Shown: positions 27,468-36,318, counted from the first letter of the stretch. The stretch: DNA of 64,000 nt from Maritalea myrionectae DSM 19524 (GCF_000423365.1 NZ_AUHV01000003.1:372001-436000); one strand, 5' to 3'. Translations and numbers: made by a program. Notes: generated by a model not told the origin, from the letters alone.

Positions 27468-27934
27468 CCATCTCCCTAGCTCTCTACCAACCAGACATAC
27501 CGCAAAATGCGGGCACCTTGATGCGCCTAGGGGCGTGCCTGAATATTGAAGTGCACCTGATCCACCCCACAGGCTTTTTATTTTCGCAAAAGGCCTTTCG
27601 CCGTGCGGGCATGGATTATCTCGATCAGGTCAACTTAAAAGAACACAATAGCTTTGATGCTTTTAATCAATGGCGCACAGCTGAACACAAACGTTTGGTG
27701 TTATTGACCACCAAATCATCCCAACGCCACGCTGATGCCCAATTCACCGAAAATGATGTTCTAATGGTTGGGCGCGAAAGCGCAGGTGTGCCAGATGAGG
27801 TTGCAGATATCAGTGACCTCAACGTACGTATACCGATGCGGCAAGATACCCGATCGCTTAATGTTGCTATTGCCGGGGCAATCGTATTAAGCGAGGCGGC
27901 AAGACAAACAAACCTTTGGGCGGATTTAGTATGA
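27464..27934 (+). CDS. trmL: tRNA (cytidine/uridine-34-2'-O)-methyltransferase
   Basis: A 156-aa SPOUT methyltransferase that modifies the wobble ribose of tRNA-Leu isoacceptors in E. coli. Family motifs are [20 protein letters not shown], the trefoil-knot region [14 protein letters not shown], and [26 protein letters not shown]. It is coupled by ATGA overlaps both to the upstream dinB-like gene and to hemF downstream. Confidence 0.93.
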   Translation: MTISLALYQPDIPQNAGTLMRLGACLNIEVHLIHPTGFLFSQKAFRRAGMDYLDQVNLKEHNSFDAFNQWRTAEHKRLVLLTTKSSQRHADAQFTENDVLMVGRESAGVPDEVADISDLNVRIPMRQDTRSLNVAIAGAIVLSEAARQTNLWADLV

Positions 27935-28818
27935 CCAGCACGGATCTTGAAAGCAAAAAGCAAAAGGCGAGCGCGTGGTTCGAACAATTGCGCAATGAAA
28001 TTTGCTTTGAATTTGAAACGTTAGAAGACGAACTCGCCGCCCCCTTGCGCCACGCCCCTGCGGGACGCTTTGAACGCAAAAAGTGGGACCGCATTGACCA
28101 AACCTCGGGACAACCCGGCGGCGGCGGTGAAATGTCAATGATGCACGGCCGCGTGTTTGAAAAAGTCGGCGTGCACATCTCCACCGTACATGGGGAATTT
28201 AGCGAAGATTTCGCCAAAGGCATGCCCGGCACCGAAAACAGCCGTAAATTCTGGGCCAGCGGCATCTCCCTGATTGCACACCTGCACAACCCGCATGTGC
28301 CTGCGGTGCATATGAACACCCGCATGGTGGCCACCGAGGAATGGTGGTTTGGCGGCGGCGCTGACCTGACGCCGGTTTTGCTGGACCGTCGCAATCAAGA
28401 AGATCCCGATTCAAAAGATTTTCACGCGGCGATGAAAGAAGCTTGCGATGCTCACGCCTGCGCCGACTATGACAAATATAAGAAATGGTGCGACGAGTAT
28501 TTCTTCCTCCCCCACCGCAACGAGCCACGTGGCATTGGCGGCATTTTTTATGATCGACACAATTCGGGCAGTTGGGATGACGACTTCGCCTTCACCCAGG
28601 ATGTGGGCAAAGCCTTCAAAAAAATCTATCCCGAATTGGTGCGTCGCAATTTCAACATGCCATGGACCGACGAAGAGCGGGAAGAGCAACTTGTGCGCCG
28701 CGGCCGTTATGTCGAGTTCAATCTTCTCTATGATCGGGGCACAACATTCGGCCTGAAAACAGGTGGAAATGTGGAATCGATCCTCTCTTCCATGCCCCCC
28801 GCGGTGAAATGGCCATAG
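27931..28818 (+). CDS. hemF: Oxygen-dependent coproporphyrinogen III oxidase
   Basis: A 295-aa enzyme that decarboxylates coproporphyrinogen III to protoporphyrinogen IX with O2, in haem synthesis. Signature stretches are [64 protein letters not shown] and the C-terminal [12 protein letters not shown]. The ATG at 27931 overlaps the trmL stop. The enzyme indicates aerobic haem synthesis, consistent with the nearby bc1 operon. Confidence 0.95.
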   Translation: MTSTDLESKKQKASAWFEQLRNEICFEFETLEDELAAPLRHAPAGRFERKKWDRIDQTSGQPGGGGEMSMMHGRVFEKVGVHISTVHGEFSEDFAKGMPGTENSRKFWASGISLIAHLHNPHVPAVHMNTRMVATEEWWFGGGADLTPVLLDRRNQEDPDSKDFHAAMKEACDAHACADYDKYKKWCDEYFFLPHRNEPRGIGGIFYDRHNSGSWDDDFAFTQDVGKAFKKIYPELVRRNFNMPWTDEEREEQLVRRGRYVEFNLLYDRGTTFGLKTGGNVESILSSMPPAVKWP

Positions 28819-28845
28819 GCGCTTTTCAGAACCAAACTTGACATT

Positions 28846-28893
28846 CTCCCAACGCTTCCCACTTGCAATTAAGCGGGGACGGCGCGTTGGGAG
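28846..28893 (+). promoter_or_regulatory. RBS-sequestering inverted repeat before the lipoprotein hydrolase gene
   Basis: Perfect 10-bp inverted repeat CTCCCAACGC (28846-28855) and GCGTTGGGAG (28884-28893). The right arm contains the GGGAG Shine-Dalgarno of the gene starting at 28900. A TTGACA hexamer lies at 28839-28844, just before the left arm. Confidence 0.5.
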
Positions 28894-28899
28894 CGTGAC

Positions 28900-29730
28900 A
28901 TGACTTTTTTAAAGACGAGACTTTCTGCCCTAATTTTTGGCCTATTTGGCATGGTCGCCTTGACCGGCTGCACCAGCCTTGTGGGTGGCACCACAATCGA
29001 CACAGGGCCAACCAAAACCGAATATGTATTGAGCGGCACAACCGGCCCCACCATCGTGTTGGAGGCCGGACTGGGCGACCATATGGGCGCCTGGGAGGGG
29101 ATTTATGCCCAAACCTCGCAATTTGCCAGCACCTTTGCCTATTCTCGGCCCGGATATGGCCAATCCAGCGCTAATGATTTCCCGCCCGATCGCGATGGCA
29201 AGCGCACAGCCACAGAAATGGCACCCTATCTTAAAAACCTGCTGGCCAAAGCCGGCGCAAAACCACCCTATATATTGGTGGCCCACTCCATCGGGTCCAA
29301 TTTCGCCCTGCAATTTGCCGCAACCTATCCGCAAGAAGTTGCTGGGTTGGTGATGGTGGACGGGCGACCGCCCAACTTTACCACCGCATGTGACCAGGCC
29401 AAAGCCGGCATGTGCCGCCCGCCTGAGCTTATGCTGGCCACGATGCCTTCACATATGGCTGCCGAGGTGCGCGGCGCACGCCTATTCGAAGCGAACCCAC
29501 CTGCCATGGCCGGAATTGCAAACATCCCCGCCACATTTTTGGTGGCCACCCAACCGGACTTTCTTGCATCAGCCCAATTCCAATCATTATGGCGACAAGA
29601 GCAGGCACAATGGGCCAATCAATTTGCCAAGGCAGAGCGAATTGAAGTCAACAGCACCCACTATATTCACCACAAAAAGCCCGACATTGTGATGGACGCC
29701 ATCAGGGCCATGGTGAAAAAAGTGCAATAA
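28900..29730 (+). CDS. Alpha/beta-hydrolase lipoprotein
   Basis: A 276-aa protein with a lipoprotein signal peptide: hydrophobic residues 10-20, then lipobox LTGC with Cys24. The alpha/beta-hydrolase core follows: oxyanion region VLEAGLGDH, then the nucleophile elbow AHSIGS with Ser130, and a likely catalytic His in NSTHYIHHKKPD near the C-terminus. The elbow begins with Ala rather than the common Gly. Substrate unknown; it should sit in the periplasm tethered to a membrane. Confidence 0.82.
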   Translation: MTFLKTRLSALIFGLFGMVALTGCTSLVGGTTIDTGPTKTEYVLSGTTGPTIVLEAGLGDHMGAWEGIYAQTSQFASTFAYSRPGYGQSSANDFPPDRDGKRTATEMAPYLKNLLAKAGAKPPYILVAHSIGSNFALQFAATYPQEVAGLVMVDGRPPNFTTACDQAKAGMCRPPELMLATMPSHMAAEVRGARLFEANPPAMAGIANIPATFLVATQPDFLASAQFQSLWRQEQAQWANQFAKAERIEVNSTHYIHHKKPDIVMDAIRAMVKKVQ

Positions 29731-29742
29731 TTTTTCCGCACC

Positions 29743-29769
29743 TGTCGAAATAGCGGCCCGCCAATCGAC
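29743..29769 (+). promoter_or_regulatory. Candidate ECF42-type promoter
   Basis: TGTCGA (29743-29748), a 17-nt spacer, then CGAC (29766-29769), located 47 nt before the YCII/DGPF gene. From memory, ECF42 promoters carry TGTCGA in the -35 region and a CG(A/T)C -10 element. This would make the pair autoregulated. Confidence 0.5.
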
Positions 29770-29815
29770 ATGATAATGTAAGCGCAATCAAGCGCGTGAT
29801 GAGGAAGGAAAAATT

Positions 29816-30166
29816 ATGCAGTTTATGGCACTTATTTACTCAGCAGATGGGGCAGAACAAAACTATCCCGGCGGGCCGGAAAAAATGATGGCGGACTATT
29901 ATGCCTATACTGAGGAAGTGAAAAAAGCTGGCGTGATGGTGGCCGGCGATGCGCTGCAACCCACCAGCACCGCGACGTCTATTCGCGAGCGTGACGGCAA
30001 GGCCAGCCTGACCGATGGTCCCTTTGCGGAAACCAAGGAGCAACTGGGCGGCTATTATCTGCTCGAGTGCAAGGATTTGGACGAAGCCATCAAATGGGCA
30101 GGCAAAATCCCCACCGCAAAATATGGCACCATCGAAGTGCGGCCAGTGATGATCTGGGACCAGTGA
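29816..30166 (+). CDS. YCII-family (DGPF) protein partner of ECF42 sigma factor
   Basis: A 116-aa ferredoxin-like-fold protein with the DGPF motif (KASLTDGPFAETKEQLGGYYLLE) that names the family. DGPF proteins are the standard genomic neighbours of ECF42 sigma factors and are presumed targets or partners. A GAGGAAGGA ribosome site precedes the ATG. Its stop overlaps the GTG start of the sigma gene (GTGA), so the two are translated as a coupled pair. Confidence 0.9.
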   Translation: MQFMALIYSADGAEQNYPGGPEKMMADYYAYTEEVKKAGVMVAGDALQPTSTATSIRERDGKASLTDGPFAETKEQLGGYYLLECKDLDEAIKWAGKIPTAKYGTIEVRPVMIWDQ

Positions 30167-31413
30167 ACCCAATAGAAGCTGAACTGACCCGGATTGTGCG
30201 CGCCAATTCGGGTCGGATCTTGTCAGCGCTGATCAAGGTCACGCAGGATTTTACCCTGGCGCAAGACGCCTTGCAGGATGCGATCACGCAAGCCATTGCC
30301 CAATGGCCAGAAAGCGGCCCGCCTCAAAATGGTGGCGCCTGGCTTTATGTCGCCGCAAAACGCCGCGCCATCGATCTTGTGCGCAAAGAAAGCCGCCACC
30401 ATGCCGATGCAACGCAACAGATATTGACCGATTTGCAGCACGATCAAGACGAAACCGCTGAATGGGAACAGGACATCCCCGATGAACGCCTGCGCCTCAT
30501 TTTCACCTGTTGCCACCCCGCCCTTAATGTGGACGCGCAAGTGGCCCTGACCCTGCGCACGCTGGGCGGCCTGACGGTGCGCGAAATTGCGCGCGCCTTT
30601 CTGGCCAGCGAAACCACCATTGGTCAACGCATTACCCGCGCCAAGCAAAAAATCAAAAACGCTAATATTCCCTATGAAGTCCCCAACCATGAGGACATGC
30701 AGGCGCGGCGTGCAGGTGTGCTCACCACCATCTATTTGATTTTTAATGAAAGCTATTCGGCTTATGAGGGCCAAAGCCTCACCCGCGAGGATTTGGCCAA
30801 TGAAGCCATTCGCCTGTGCGCCATATTAAACCGCCTCGATCCCGATCCCGAAACCGCGGGGCTTTTGTGCCTCATGCGCCTCACCCATGCCCGTCGCGCC
30901 GCACGGCTGGACACAGAGGGCGATTTTGTGCCGCTGGACAAGCAAGACCGCAGCCTTTGGGATCAGACCGAAATTGAAGCGGCGCACGCCCAATTGCTGG
31001 ATGTTTTTGCCAACGGTCAATTCGGCCCCTTCCAATTGCAGGCCGCCATCAGCGCCTTGCATTGTTTGGCACCCAGTTGGGCCGAAACAGACTGGCAGCA
31101 AATCTTTGCCCTTTATGGCGCGCTTGCCGCTTACGACCCATCACCTGTCGTACGGCTCAATCAGGCTGTCGCCCTCGCCAATATGGGCGGGCACAATAAA
31201 GCACTTGAACAGCTGAATACTTTGGAAGCCGAATTGGGCAATTATCAGCCGTTTTACGCGGCCCGCGCCGACATTTTGTCCCGATGCGGTGAAGAAAAAG
31301 CCGCTCAAATCGACTATGACCGGGCAATCGAATTAAGCAAAAATAAAGTAGAAAAGAACTTTTTATTTCAGAAGAAAAGTGCCCTTGCCGCTTCACTTAA
31401 AAATAATAAGTAA
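30163..31413 (+). CDS. ECF42-type RNA polymerase sigma factor with C-terminal TPR-like extension
   Basis: A 416-aa protein, about twice the length of a plain ECF sigma. Region 2 lies at ~1-80 (ALQDAITQAIAQWP, WLYVAAKRRAIDLVRKE) and region 4 at ~110-170 (LTLRTLGGLTVREIARAFLASETTIGQRITRAKQKI). After it come DUF6596-like residues (GVLTTIYLIFNESYSAYEG, EAIRLCAILNRLDPDP) and a helical TPR-like tail. No anti-sigma gene is adjacent; in ECF42 the C-terminal extension takes over regulation. The start is GTG at 30163, overlapping the DGPF gene stop. Confidence 0.9.
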   Translation: MNPIEAELTRIVRANSGRILSALIKVTQDFTLAQDALQDAITQAIAQWPESGPPQNGGAWLYVAAKRRAIDLVRKESRHHADATQQILTDLQHDQDETAEWEQDIPDERLRLIFTCCHPALNVDAQVALTLRTLGGLTVREIARAFLASETTIGQRITRAKQKIKNANIPYEVPNHEDMQARRAGVLTTIYLIFNESYSAYEGQSLTREDLANEAIRLCAILNRLDPDPETAGLLCLMRLTHARRAARLDTEGDFVPLDKQDRSLWDQTEIEAAHAQLLDVFANGQFGPFQLQAAISALHCLAPSWAETDWQQIFALYGALAAYDPSPVVRLNQAVALANMGGHNKALEQLNTLEAELGNYQPFYAARADILSRCGEEKAAQIDYDRAIELSKNKVEKNFLFQKKSALAASLKNNK

Positions 31414-31424
31414 AAACCGACTGT

Positions 31425-31439
31425 TTAATCACCTGTTAA
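31425..31439 (+). promoter_or_regulatory. CtrA-like box upstream of the first 68-aa paralogue
   Basis: TTAA-N7-TTAA (31425-31428 and 31436-31439), an exact match to the CtrA full-site pattern, ending 24 nt before the start codon at 31464. Confidence 0.5.
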
Positions 31440-31463
31440 GGGTTTGAGGCGGATAATCGGGGT

Positions 31464-31670
31464 ATGAAAATCAAACCATTCGGCTCGCGCATATCGCTGT
31501 ATAAATCCAACCAAATTTGGCGTGAGAACCGCGCGAAGCACAATCTGCGTGATTCTCAAGTCCATGAAGCGATGAACCGCGCCATTTTCGGTAGCATGAC
31601 AAATTTCACTTATGGTCAAAATTCGCTGATTATTAAGCAAGCAGCGCTGCGTGTGCTAAAATCTATTTAG
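31464..31670 (+). CDS. 68-aa conserved small protein, tandem copy 1
   Basis: A basic 68-residue protein with no signal peptide or membrane segment. It is 41/68 identical (gapless) to the next gene. The conserved core is IFGSMTNFTYGQNSxIIKQA, with the N-terminal pattern LYKxNQxWRxxRAKH. I do not recognise the family. The duplication with conserved protein sequence shows it is a real gene. A GAGG lies 14 nt upstream; a CtrA-like box precedes it. Confidence 0.7.
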   Translation: MKIKPFGSRISLYKSNQIWRENRAKHNLRDSQVHEAMNRAIFGSMTNFTYGQNSLIIKQAALRVLKSI

Positions 31671-31693
31671 CCACAGCACTCATCGAATGCGCG

Positions 31694-31709
31694 TAAACTA
31701 GCCGTTAAC
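31694..31709 (+). promoter_or_regulatory. CtrA-like half-perfect box upstream of the second 68-aa paralogue
   Basis: TAAA-N7-TTAAC (31694-31709); the right half matches the CtrA consensus and the left half has one mismatch. It ends 48 nt before the ATG at 31758. Confidence 0.35.
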
Positions 31710-31757
31710 TTTTCATTCACCATAATATAGAGACCTGTACTCAAGTAGATTTGCACC

Positions 31758-31964
31758 ATGAAAGCACAACTCTATGGCAACCGCGTGCCGCTTTACAAAG
31801 CGAACCAGATGTGGCGGGCAGCGCGCGCAAAACACATCCAGCGCGACCTGCAGGCCACGCAGATAATGACCAACTCCATTTTCGGTAGCATGACAAACTT
31901 CACTTACGGCCAAAATTCGCAGATCATAAAGCAAGCAACTGTCCGCGCCCTCAAAACGGTCTAA
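31758..31964 (+). CDS. 68-aa conserved small protein, tandem copy 2
   Basis: Paralogue of the preceding gene, with the same length, the same IFGSMTNFTYGQNS core and the same basic N-terminal half (LYKANQMWRAARAKH). Differences are concentrated at residues 3-6, 21-22, 27-40 and 60-68. The 87-bp gap between copies and a separate CtrA-like site suggest independent transcription. No clear Shine-Dalgarno is seen. It overlaps the 3' end of the convergent cca gene by 4 bp. Confidence 0.7.
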   Translation: MKAQLYGNRVPLYKANQMWRAARAKHIQRDLQATQIMTNSIFGSMTNFTYGQNSQIIKQATVRALKTV

Positions 31965-33244
31965 GCGAGATGTTCCGCTTTGGCCTTTGCCAAAAGCGTG
32001 TCCTTGCCGGGCTGAAAGCCTTCATCCACCCAATGCTGCTCGAGCGTCTTGAGGATTTTGCCCATCTCTTCACCGGGCTCAACACCAAGGGCGATTAAAT
32101 CTTTACCCCCAAGCGGAAACACTGGCGCTGTCCAGGCGAGCGCCTTTTCCATATGCTGATGCAGCGCGCCAATCTTGGCCATCAAGTCCATATTTTGATC
32201 TTGCTTAAGTTTTTGCCGCAACCCAGCCAAATCCAAGCGCAGCCGATCCAATATGGCAGCTTGATCACCCCAATAGAGAAATTGCTCCAACGCACTATTG
32301 CTGGTTTCAGGGGCGATTGGCGTCACCATCGCCCATTTCACCAACCGATCCGCTTCGCTATTAGACAATTTGAGCCGCTCCGCCAGGGCTTTGGCTTTGT
32401 CCGCCTGCGGCGGGATGATGGAAATCAAGCGAAACAGCGGGTCAATTTCCCACTCCAGCTCTTCTTCCGCCGCCACAATCCCGTGAATGGCATCCATGCC
32501 CCATTTTTCGCCCTCGGGCAGCACCAACGCCAATATACCTGTGGTGCGCATCCACAATAGCGCGCGCGAAGGATCGGGGGCGCTCAAGATCTTTTTAAGC
32601 TCAGTCCAAACCCGTTCAGCGGACAAGCCCTTAACGCCGGCCTTTAGTTTTGCCGCTGCCTTCAGCCCCCCGGCCTCAGGACGACCAGAGCCGTAATAGG
32701 CAAAGAAGCGGAAAAATCTGAGAATTCGCAAATAGTCTTCTTCGATCCGCGCGGCCGCATCGCCAATAAAATGCACATTGCGGTCAAGGCAATCCTGCAC
32801 GCCATTGAGCGGGTCATAAAGCGTGCCATCGGCCAGCACATAGAGCGCATTCACGGTGAAGTCGCGCCGCTTGGCGTCTTCTTCCCAATCGGTGCCAAAG
32901 GCCACTTCCGCATGGCGGCCATCGGTTTTCACATCCTGCCGCAATGTGGTGACTTCGATCGCCTCATCCTCAACAACTAACGTCACCGTGCCATGGTCAA
33001 TGCCAGTGGGCACAGCTTTGATCCCGGCCTTTTCAGCCCGCGCCATCACCTCGTCCGGCGTGAAAATACTGGCCATATCCACATCGCCACCAGGGTCACC
33101 CAAAATAGTGTTACGCACAATGCCGCCCACAGCGCGCACATGGCCCTGATCCCCGTCGAGCAATTCAAAAACTGCACGCACAGCTGGCCGCTTGAGCCAG
33201 GCCGCACGCTGAATATTTTCAAGCGCGGCGTTCAAATCTGTCAT
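31961..33244 (-). CDS. cca: CCA tRNA nucleotidyltransferase
   Basis: A 427-aa class II nucleotidyltransferase/poly(A) polymerase-type protein that adds or repairs the 3'-CCA of tRNAs. The head domain carries VGGIVRNTILGDPGGDVDMAS (metal-binding DxD) and TDWEEDAKRRDFTVNALYV, then DPLNGVQDCLDRNVHFIGDAAARIEEDYLRILRFFRFFAYYG, all class II motifs. The C-terminal helical body follows. It overlaps the upstream nudix gene by ATGA. Confidence 0.92.
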   Translation of the reverse strand: MTDLNAALENIQRAAWLKRPAVRAVFELLDGDQGHVRAVGGIVRNTILGDPGGDVDMASIFTPDEVMARAEKAGIKAVPTGIDHGTVTLVVEDEAIEVTTLRQDVKTDGRHAEVAFGTDWEEDAKRRDFTVNALYVLADGTLYDPLNGVQDCLDRNVHFIGDAAARIEEDYLRILRFFRFFAYYGSGRPEAGGLKAAAKLKAGVKGLSAERVWTELKKILSAPDPSRALLWMRTTGILALVLPEGEKWGMDAIHGIVAAEEELEWEIDPLFRLISIIPPQADKAKALAERLKLSNSEADRLVKWAMVTPIAPETSNSALEQFLYWGDQAAILDRLRLDLAGLRQKLKQDQNMDLMAKIGALHQHMEKALAWTAPVFPLGGKDLIALGVEPGEEMGKILKTLEQHWVDEGFQPGKDTLLAKAKAEHLA

Positions 33245-33870
33245 TCAGTATCCTTTGAGGTCAATGCGAGATCGCGGAACATGCGGGTCATGGAAGCGGT
33301 GATGCCCCAAATGGCTCGATCTTGAAAGTCAATGCGCCAGGTTTCCCGCTGCGCTTCATCGCCCCGCACAAAGCGGATTTTGGAATAGTGATTGGCGGGA
33401 ATTAGGTGCGGCAACGGCACTTCAAAAAAGCTGGCCACTTCATCCGGATTGGCCACAAACGGCTTGCGCGGCTTAATGGTGGCCACCACCGGCGTGATCA
33501 AATAATTGGTGCCCGACAAATAGTTGGGCAAAAAGCCCAGCACGTCCACATCATCCTGATTGAGATCTACTTCTTCTTCCGCCTCGCGCAAGGCGGTCAT
33601 GATCGGGTCGGTATCGCCCTCTTCCACCCGGCCGCCGGGAAAGGCAATTTGCCCGGCATGCGCCCGCAGATGGGAAGACCGTTCAATATAAAGCACATGG
33701 CTGAGCGGCCCTCGCTCCACCAATCCAATCAACACAGCAGACTGTTTTGGCTCGCGCGCCGCATTAAGCGGCGGCACACCATCCACCTTATGGCAGCCAA
33801 TATCCTTGCTGCCATCCGGTTGATCCAACAACCGATGCTTGATCTGTGCCAACAATGTTTCGTCTTGCAT
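33241..33870 (-). CDS. Nudix hydrolase, CoA pyrophosphatase-like (NudL)
   Basis: A 209-aa protein with an intact nudix box GGRVEEGDTDPIMTALREAEEEV. The preceding LRAHAGQIAFPGGR and following LGFLPNYLSGTNYLITPVVA are typical of the CoA pyrophosphatase (YeaB/NudL) subgroup, which cleaves CoA to 4'-phosphopantetheine and 3',5'-ADP. It is coupled to cca by ATGA. Confidence 0.85.
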   Translation of the reverse strand: MQDETLLAQIKHRLLDQPDGSKDIGCHKVDGVPPLNAAREPKQSAVLIGLVERGPLSHVLYIERSSHLRAHAGQIAFPGGRVEEGDTDPIMTALREAEEEVDLNQDDVDVLGFLPNYLSGTNYLITPVVATIKPRKPFVANPDEVASFFEVPLPHLIPANHYSKIRFVRGDEAQRETWRIDFQDRAIWGITASMTRMFRDLALTSKDTE

Positions 33871-33893
33871 AAAGACTTTTCCGCAATCGAATT

Positions 33894-34451
33894 CTAATTG
33901 TCACCGCTCCAAAATGAGATCGGACCAGTGAGTCCTTTCTTCACTTTAGCACTTTTGACAACCGCCAACACCCGCATTGGGTCGACTGGCGCAGGAAAAT
34001 CGATTTTTTGCGGCGAGATGGGTTGGAACCCCAACGGCTCATAATAGGCGCGATCCCCAACCAGCAACACAAATTTGCAGCTGGCTTGTTCCAGCGCCTT
34101 TTGCGTCACATGCATGGTGAGCAAACGCCCCGCGCCCAACCGCCGCCGATGCGGATCGGTGACCAACGGGCCAAGCAAATAGCCGTTCATGCCAGAAAGA
34201 TTGATGGGCGACATTTTGACATTGGCCACGGCCACGCCTTCATGCTCCGCCACAAAGCTCAAACGATCATCAACACCAAACCGCTCGCGAATGCGAAACG
34301 CCGCGCGGGCAAAGCGGCCCGGGCCAAAACAAAGTTGATGCAAATGCTCAACCCAGTCAGCATCAGAAGGCTGCTCGGAACGGATGTCGAGCTTATGCAT
34401 ATTTTGAGCGAGTTGCGGCGAAAGTTGAGACGCAGAAAGCATGTGGGTCAT
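33894..34451 (-). CDS. GNAT-family N-acetyltransferase
   Basis: A 185-aa GNAT protein. The acetyl-CoA pyrophosphate loop is PHRRRLGAGRLL, preceded by the beta-4 strand GYLLGPLVTD and followed by VLLVGDRAYYEPLGFQPI, the common YxxxGF motif of GNAT enzymes. The subgroup resembles the YhbS-type acetyltransferases. The start is uncertain (ATG at 34451, or at 34397 giving MHKLDIRSEQP). It ends 23 bp before the nudix-cca operon. Confidence 0.82.
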   Translation of the reverse strand: MTHMLSASQLSPQLAQNMHKLDIRSEQPSDADWVEHLHQLCFGPGRFARAAFRIRERFGVDDRLSFVAEHEGVAVANVKMSPINLSGMNGYLLGPLVTDPHRRRLGAGRLLTMHVTQKALEQASCKFVLLVGDRAYYEPLGFQPISPQKIDFPAPVDPMRVLAVVKSAKVKKGLTGPISFWSGDN

Positions 34452-34783
34452 GGTATTTGATCATTTCTTTAAAGAGGCAGCATAAAGGTGACGGGGGCTC
34501 TAAAGCACTCGTCGCTCTCGTCGCAGCAAAAGAAATGTCAAATTCCGTCTCATATCTTCGCATAAACACCGAAATGAAAGTTTTGTCGAGACATTTTTTA
34601 CAAAAAATGCACGGAACTTTGCACTTTGAAGCCAAAATATGATCATTTTGCTCAATTCCTATACAAAGTGTCAGCCTGCCCCATTCATCCAAAACTTATT
34701 GTTCACAGTTTCGGGGTTTATAGATTGAATAATACCCCTATTTTAACGTCCAGATAAACAAACAAACTGAATGAGGCTTTGAA
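34452..34783. other. Divergent intergenic region with a perfect 18-bp palindrome
   Basis: 332 bp between the GNAT gene and the glutathionyl-hydroquinone reductase gene; AT-rich, with no convincing ORF. It contains CATTTTTT-AC-AAAAAATG (34592-34609), which could be an operator or a weak hairpin serving either divergent gene. Confidence 0.4.
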
Positions 34784-35725
34784 ATGGGACTATTGATCGA
34801 CGGCGAATGGTCTACCCAATGGTACGATACAAAGAGCACAGGCGGAAAGTTTAAGCGCAGCGCCGCTGCGTTCCGCAATTGGGTCACCCAAGATGGCAGC
34901 GCCGGCCCGAGCGGCGAAGGCGGTTTTGAAGCCGAAAGCGGCCGCTATCACCTATATGTTTCCCTCGCCTGTCCCTGGGCCCACCGCACGCTGATTTTTC
35001 GCAAACTGAAAGATTTGACTGACCATATCGACGTGACCGTCGTGGATGCCAAAATGCCAGACGAGCATGGCTGGACCATTCCTGAAGGTGCCGACCCGGT
35101 CAACAATGCTGAAACCATGTGGCAGGTCTATGTGGCGGCAAAGAGCGACTATACCGGTCGCGTGACCGTGCCCGTATTGTGGGACAAAAAGCGCGACACC
35201 ATCGTATCAAACGAGAGCGCGGAGATCATCCGCATGTTCAACTCAGCCTTCAACGACATCACGGGCAACACCGACGATTATTACCCGGAAGAACTGCACG
35301 ATGAAATCAATGAGGTGAACGAACGCGTCTACCACACGGTCAATAATGGTGTGTATAAATCCGGCTTTGCCACAACGCAGGAAGCCTATGATGAAGCGGT
35401 GACCGAATTGTTTGATAGCCTTGAATGGCTGGAGGATAAGCTGGGCAAGCAAAAATATCTCGCGGGTGATCAACTCACTGAGGCCGATTGGCGGCTATTC
35501 ACCACGCTGGTGCGGTTTGATCCGGTCTATCATGGGCACTTCAAGTGCAACATCAAGCGGATTGCCGACTATCCAAACATCAGCCGTTTGGTGCATGAAT
35601 TGGTCGCGGTGCCCAATGTGAAAGACACCATCGATATGGACCACATCAAAACCCACTATTATTGGAGCCACACCAGCATCAATCCGCATCGGATTGTGCC
35701 CAAAGGCCCCCTGATCGAATTTTGA
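34784..35725 (+). CDS. Glutathionyl-hydroquinone reductase (YqjG-like, xi-class GST)
   Basis: A 313-aa GST that reduces glutathionyl-hydroquinones. The active-site motif is CPWAHRT (LYVSLACPWAHRTLIFRKL, catalytic Cys ~65). The family N-terminal region RSAAAFRNWVTQDG, the SNESAEIIRMFNSAF motif and the C-terminal YYWSHTSINPHRIVPKGP are all present. Such enzymes protect against quinones. It starts after a typical divergent promoter gap and is convergent with the next nudix gene (stops adjacent). Confidence 0.92.
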   Translation: MGLLIDGEWSTQWYDTKSTGGKFKRSAAAFRNWVTQDGSAGPSGEGGFEAESGRYHLYVSLACPWAHRTLIFRKLKDLTDHIDVTVVDAKMPDEHGWTIPEGADPVNNAETMWQVYVAAKSDYTGRVTVPVLWDKKRDTIVSNESAEIIRMFNSAFNDITGNTDDYYPEELHDEINEVNERVYHTVNNGVYKSGFATTQEAYDEAVTELFDSLEWLEDKLGKQKYLAGDQLTEADWRLFTTLVRFDPVYHGHFKCNIKRIADYPNISRLVHELVAVPNVKDTIDMDHIKTHYYWSHTSINPHRIVPKGPLIEF

Positions 35726-36202
35726 TCACCAATTTTGTGATGGTGGCGCGGCGGTGAAATATTCTTCAACACGGCGTCGCGCCCCATCATTCATGTCGTC
35801 CGGCAGTTCATCTTGCTTGAACCAGTCCATTTCAACGATCTCAGCGTTTGGTTTGAAAGGATGCACCTCGTCGAACGCATCGGCAACAAACAGGCACACA
35901 TGATCGCGGATGCTCAGCCCATTATTATTGTGAAAAACACCATGCAGCCTGGCTTCGCCAGTCACTTGAAGGCCCGTTTCCTCAAATGTTTCGCGCATCG
36001 CGGCCTCCAACGCTGTTTCCCCGGGCTCTACGCCCCCACCGGGAAACTGCCAACCACGCACATATGATTGGCGTACCAGCAGCACTTTATCCCCATCCAC
36101 GAGCATCATCCGCGCACCAAGCGTCATGCGTCGCCACACGCCGACAAGCGCCAAATAGATTTTCATCCGCCAGCGACTATAGAGTTTTTGCTGCATAACC
36201 AA
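35726..36202 (-). CDS. Nudix hydrolase
   Basis: A 158-aa protein with a full nudix box GGGVEPGETALEAAMRETFEETG. The N-terminal part MTLGARMMLVDGDKVLLVRQSYVRGWQFPGGG is typical of the (deoxy)nucleoside-triphosphate-type hydrolases. The substrate is unknown. A basic, hydrophobic N-terminus (KIYLALVGVWRRM) could associate with the membrane. It is monocistronic, divergent from the metallophosphoesterase. Confidence 0.83.
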   Translation of the reverse strand: MVMQQKLYSRWRMKIYLALVGVWRRMTLGARMMLVDGDKVLLVRQSYVRGWQFPGGGVEPGETALEAAMRETFEETGLQVTGEARLHGVFHNNNGLSIRDHVCLFVADAFDEVHPFKPNAEIVEMDWFKQDELPDDMNDGARRRVEEYFTAAPPSQNW

Positions 36203-36318
36203 AGCTCCTCACTTATGTCGCCTTAAACCATCATTGGGTGAAAATTGTGCAAACGCCTCTTTTTTTGGCGTGCAATTTTCGCCATAGTGCGCCCAACTGC
36301 AGGGAGCCAACCATTTCT

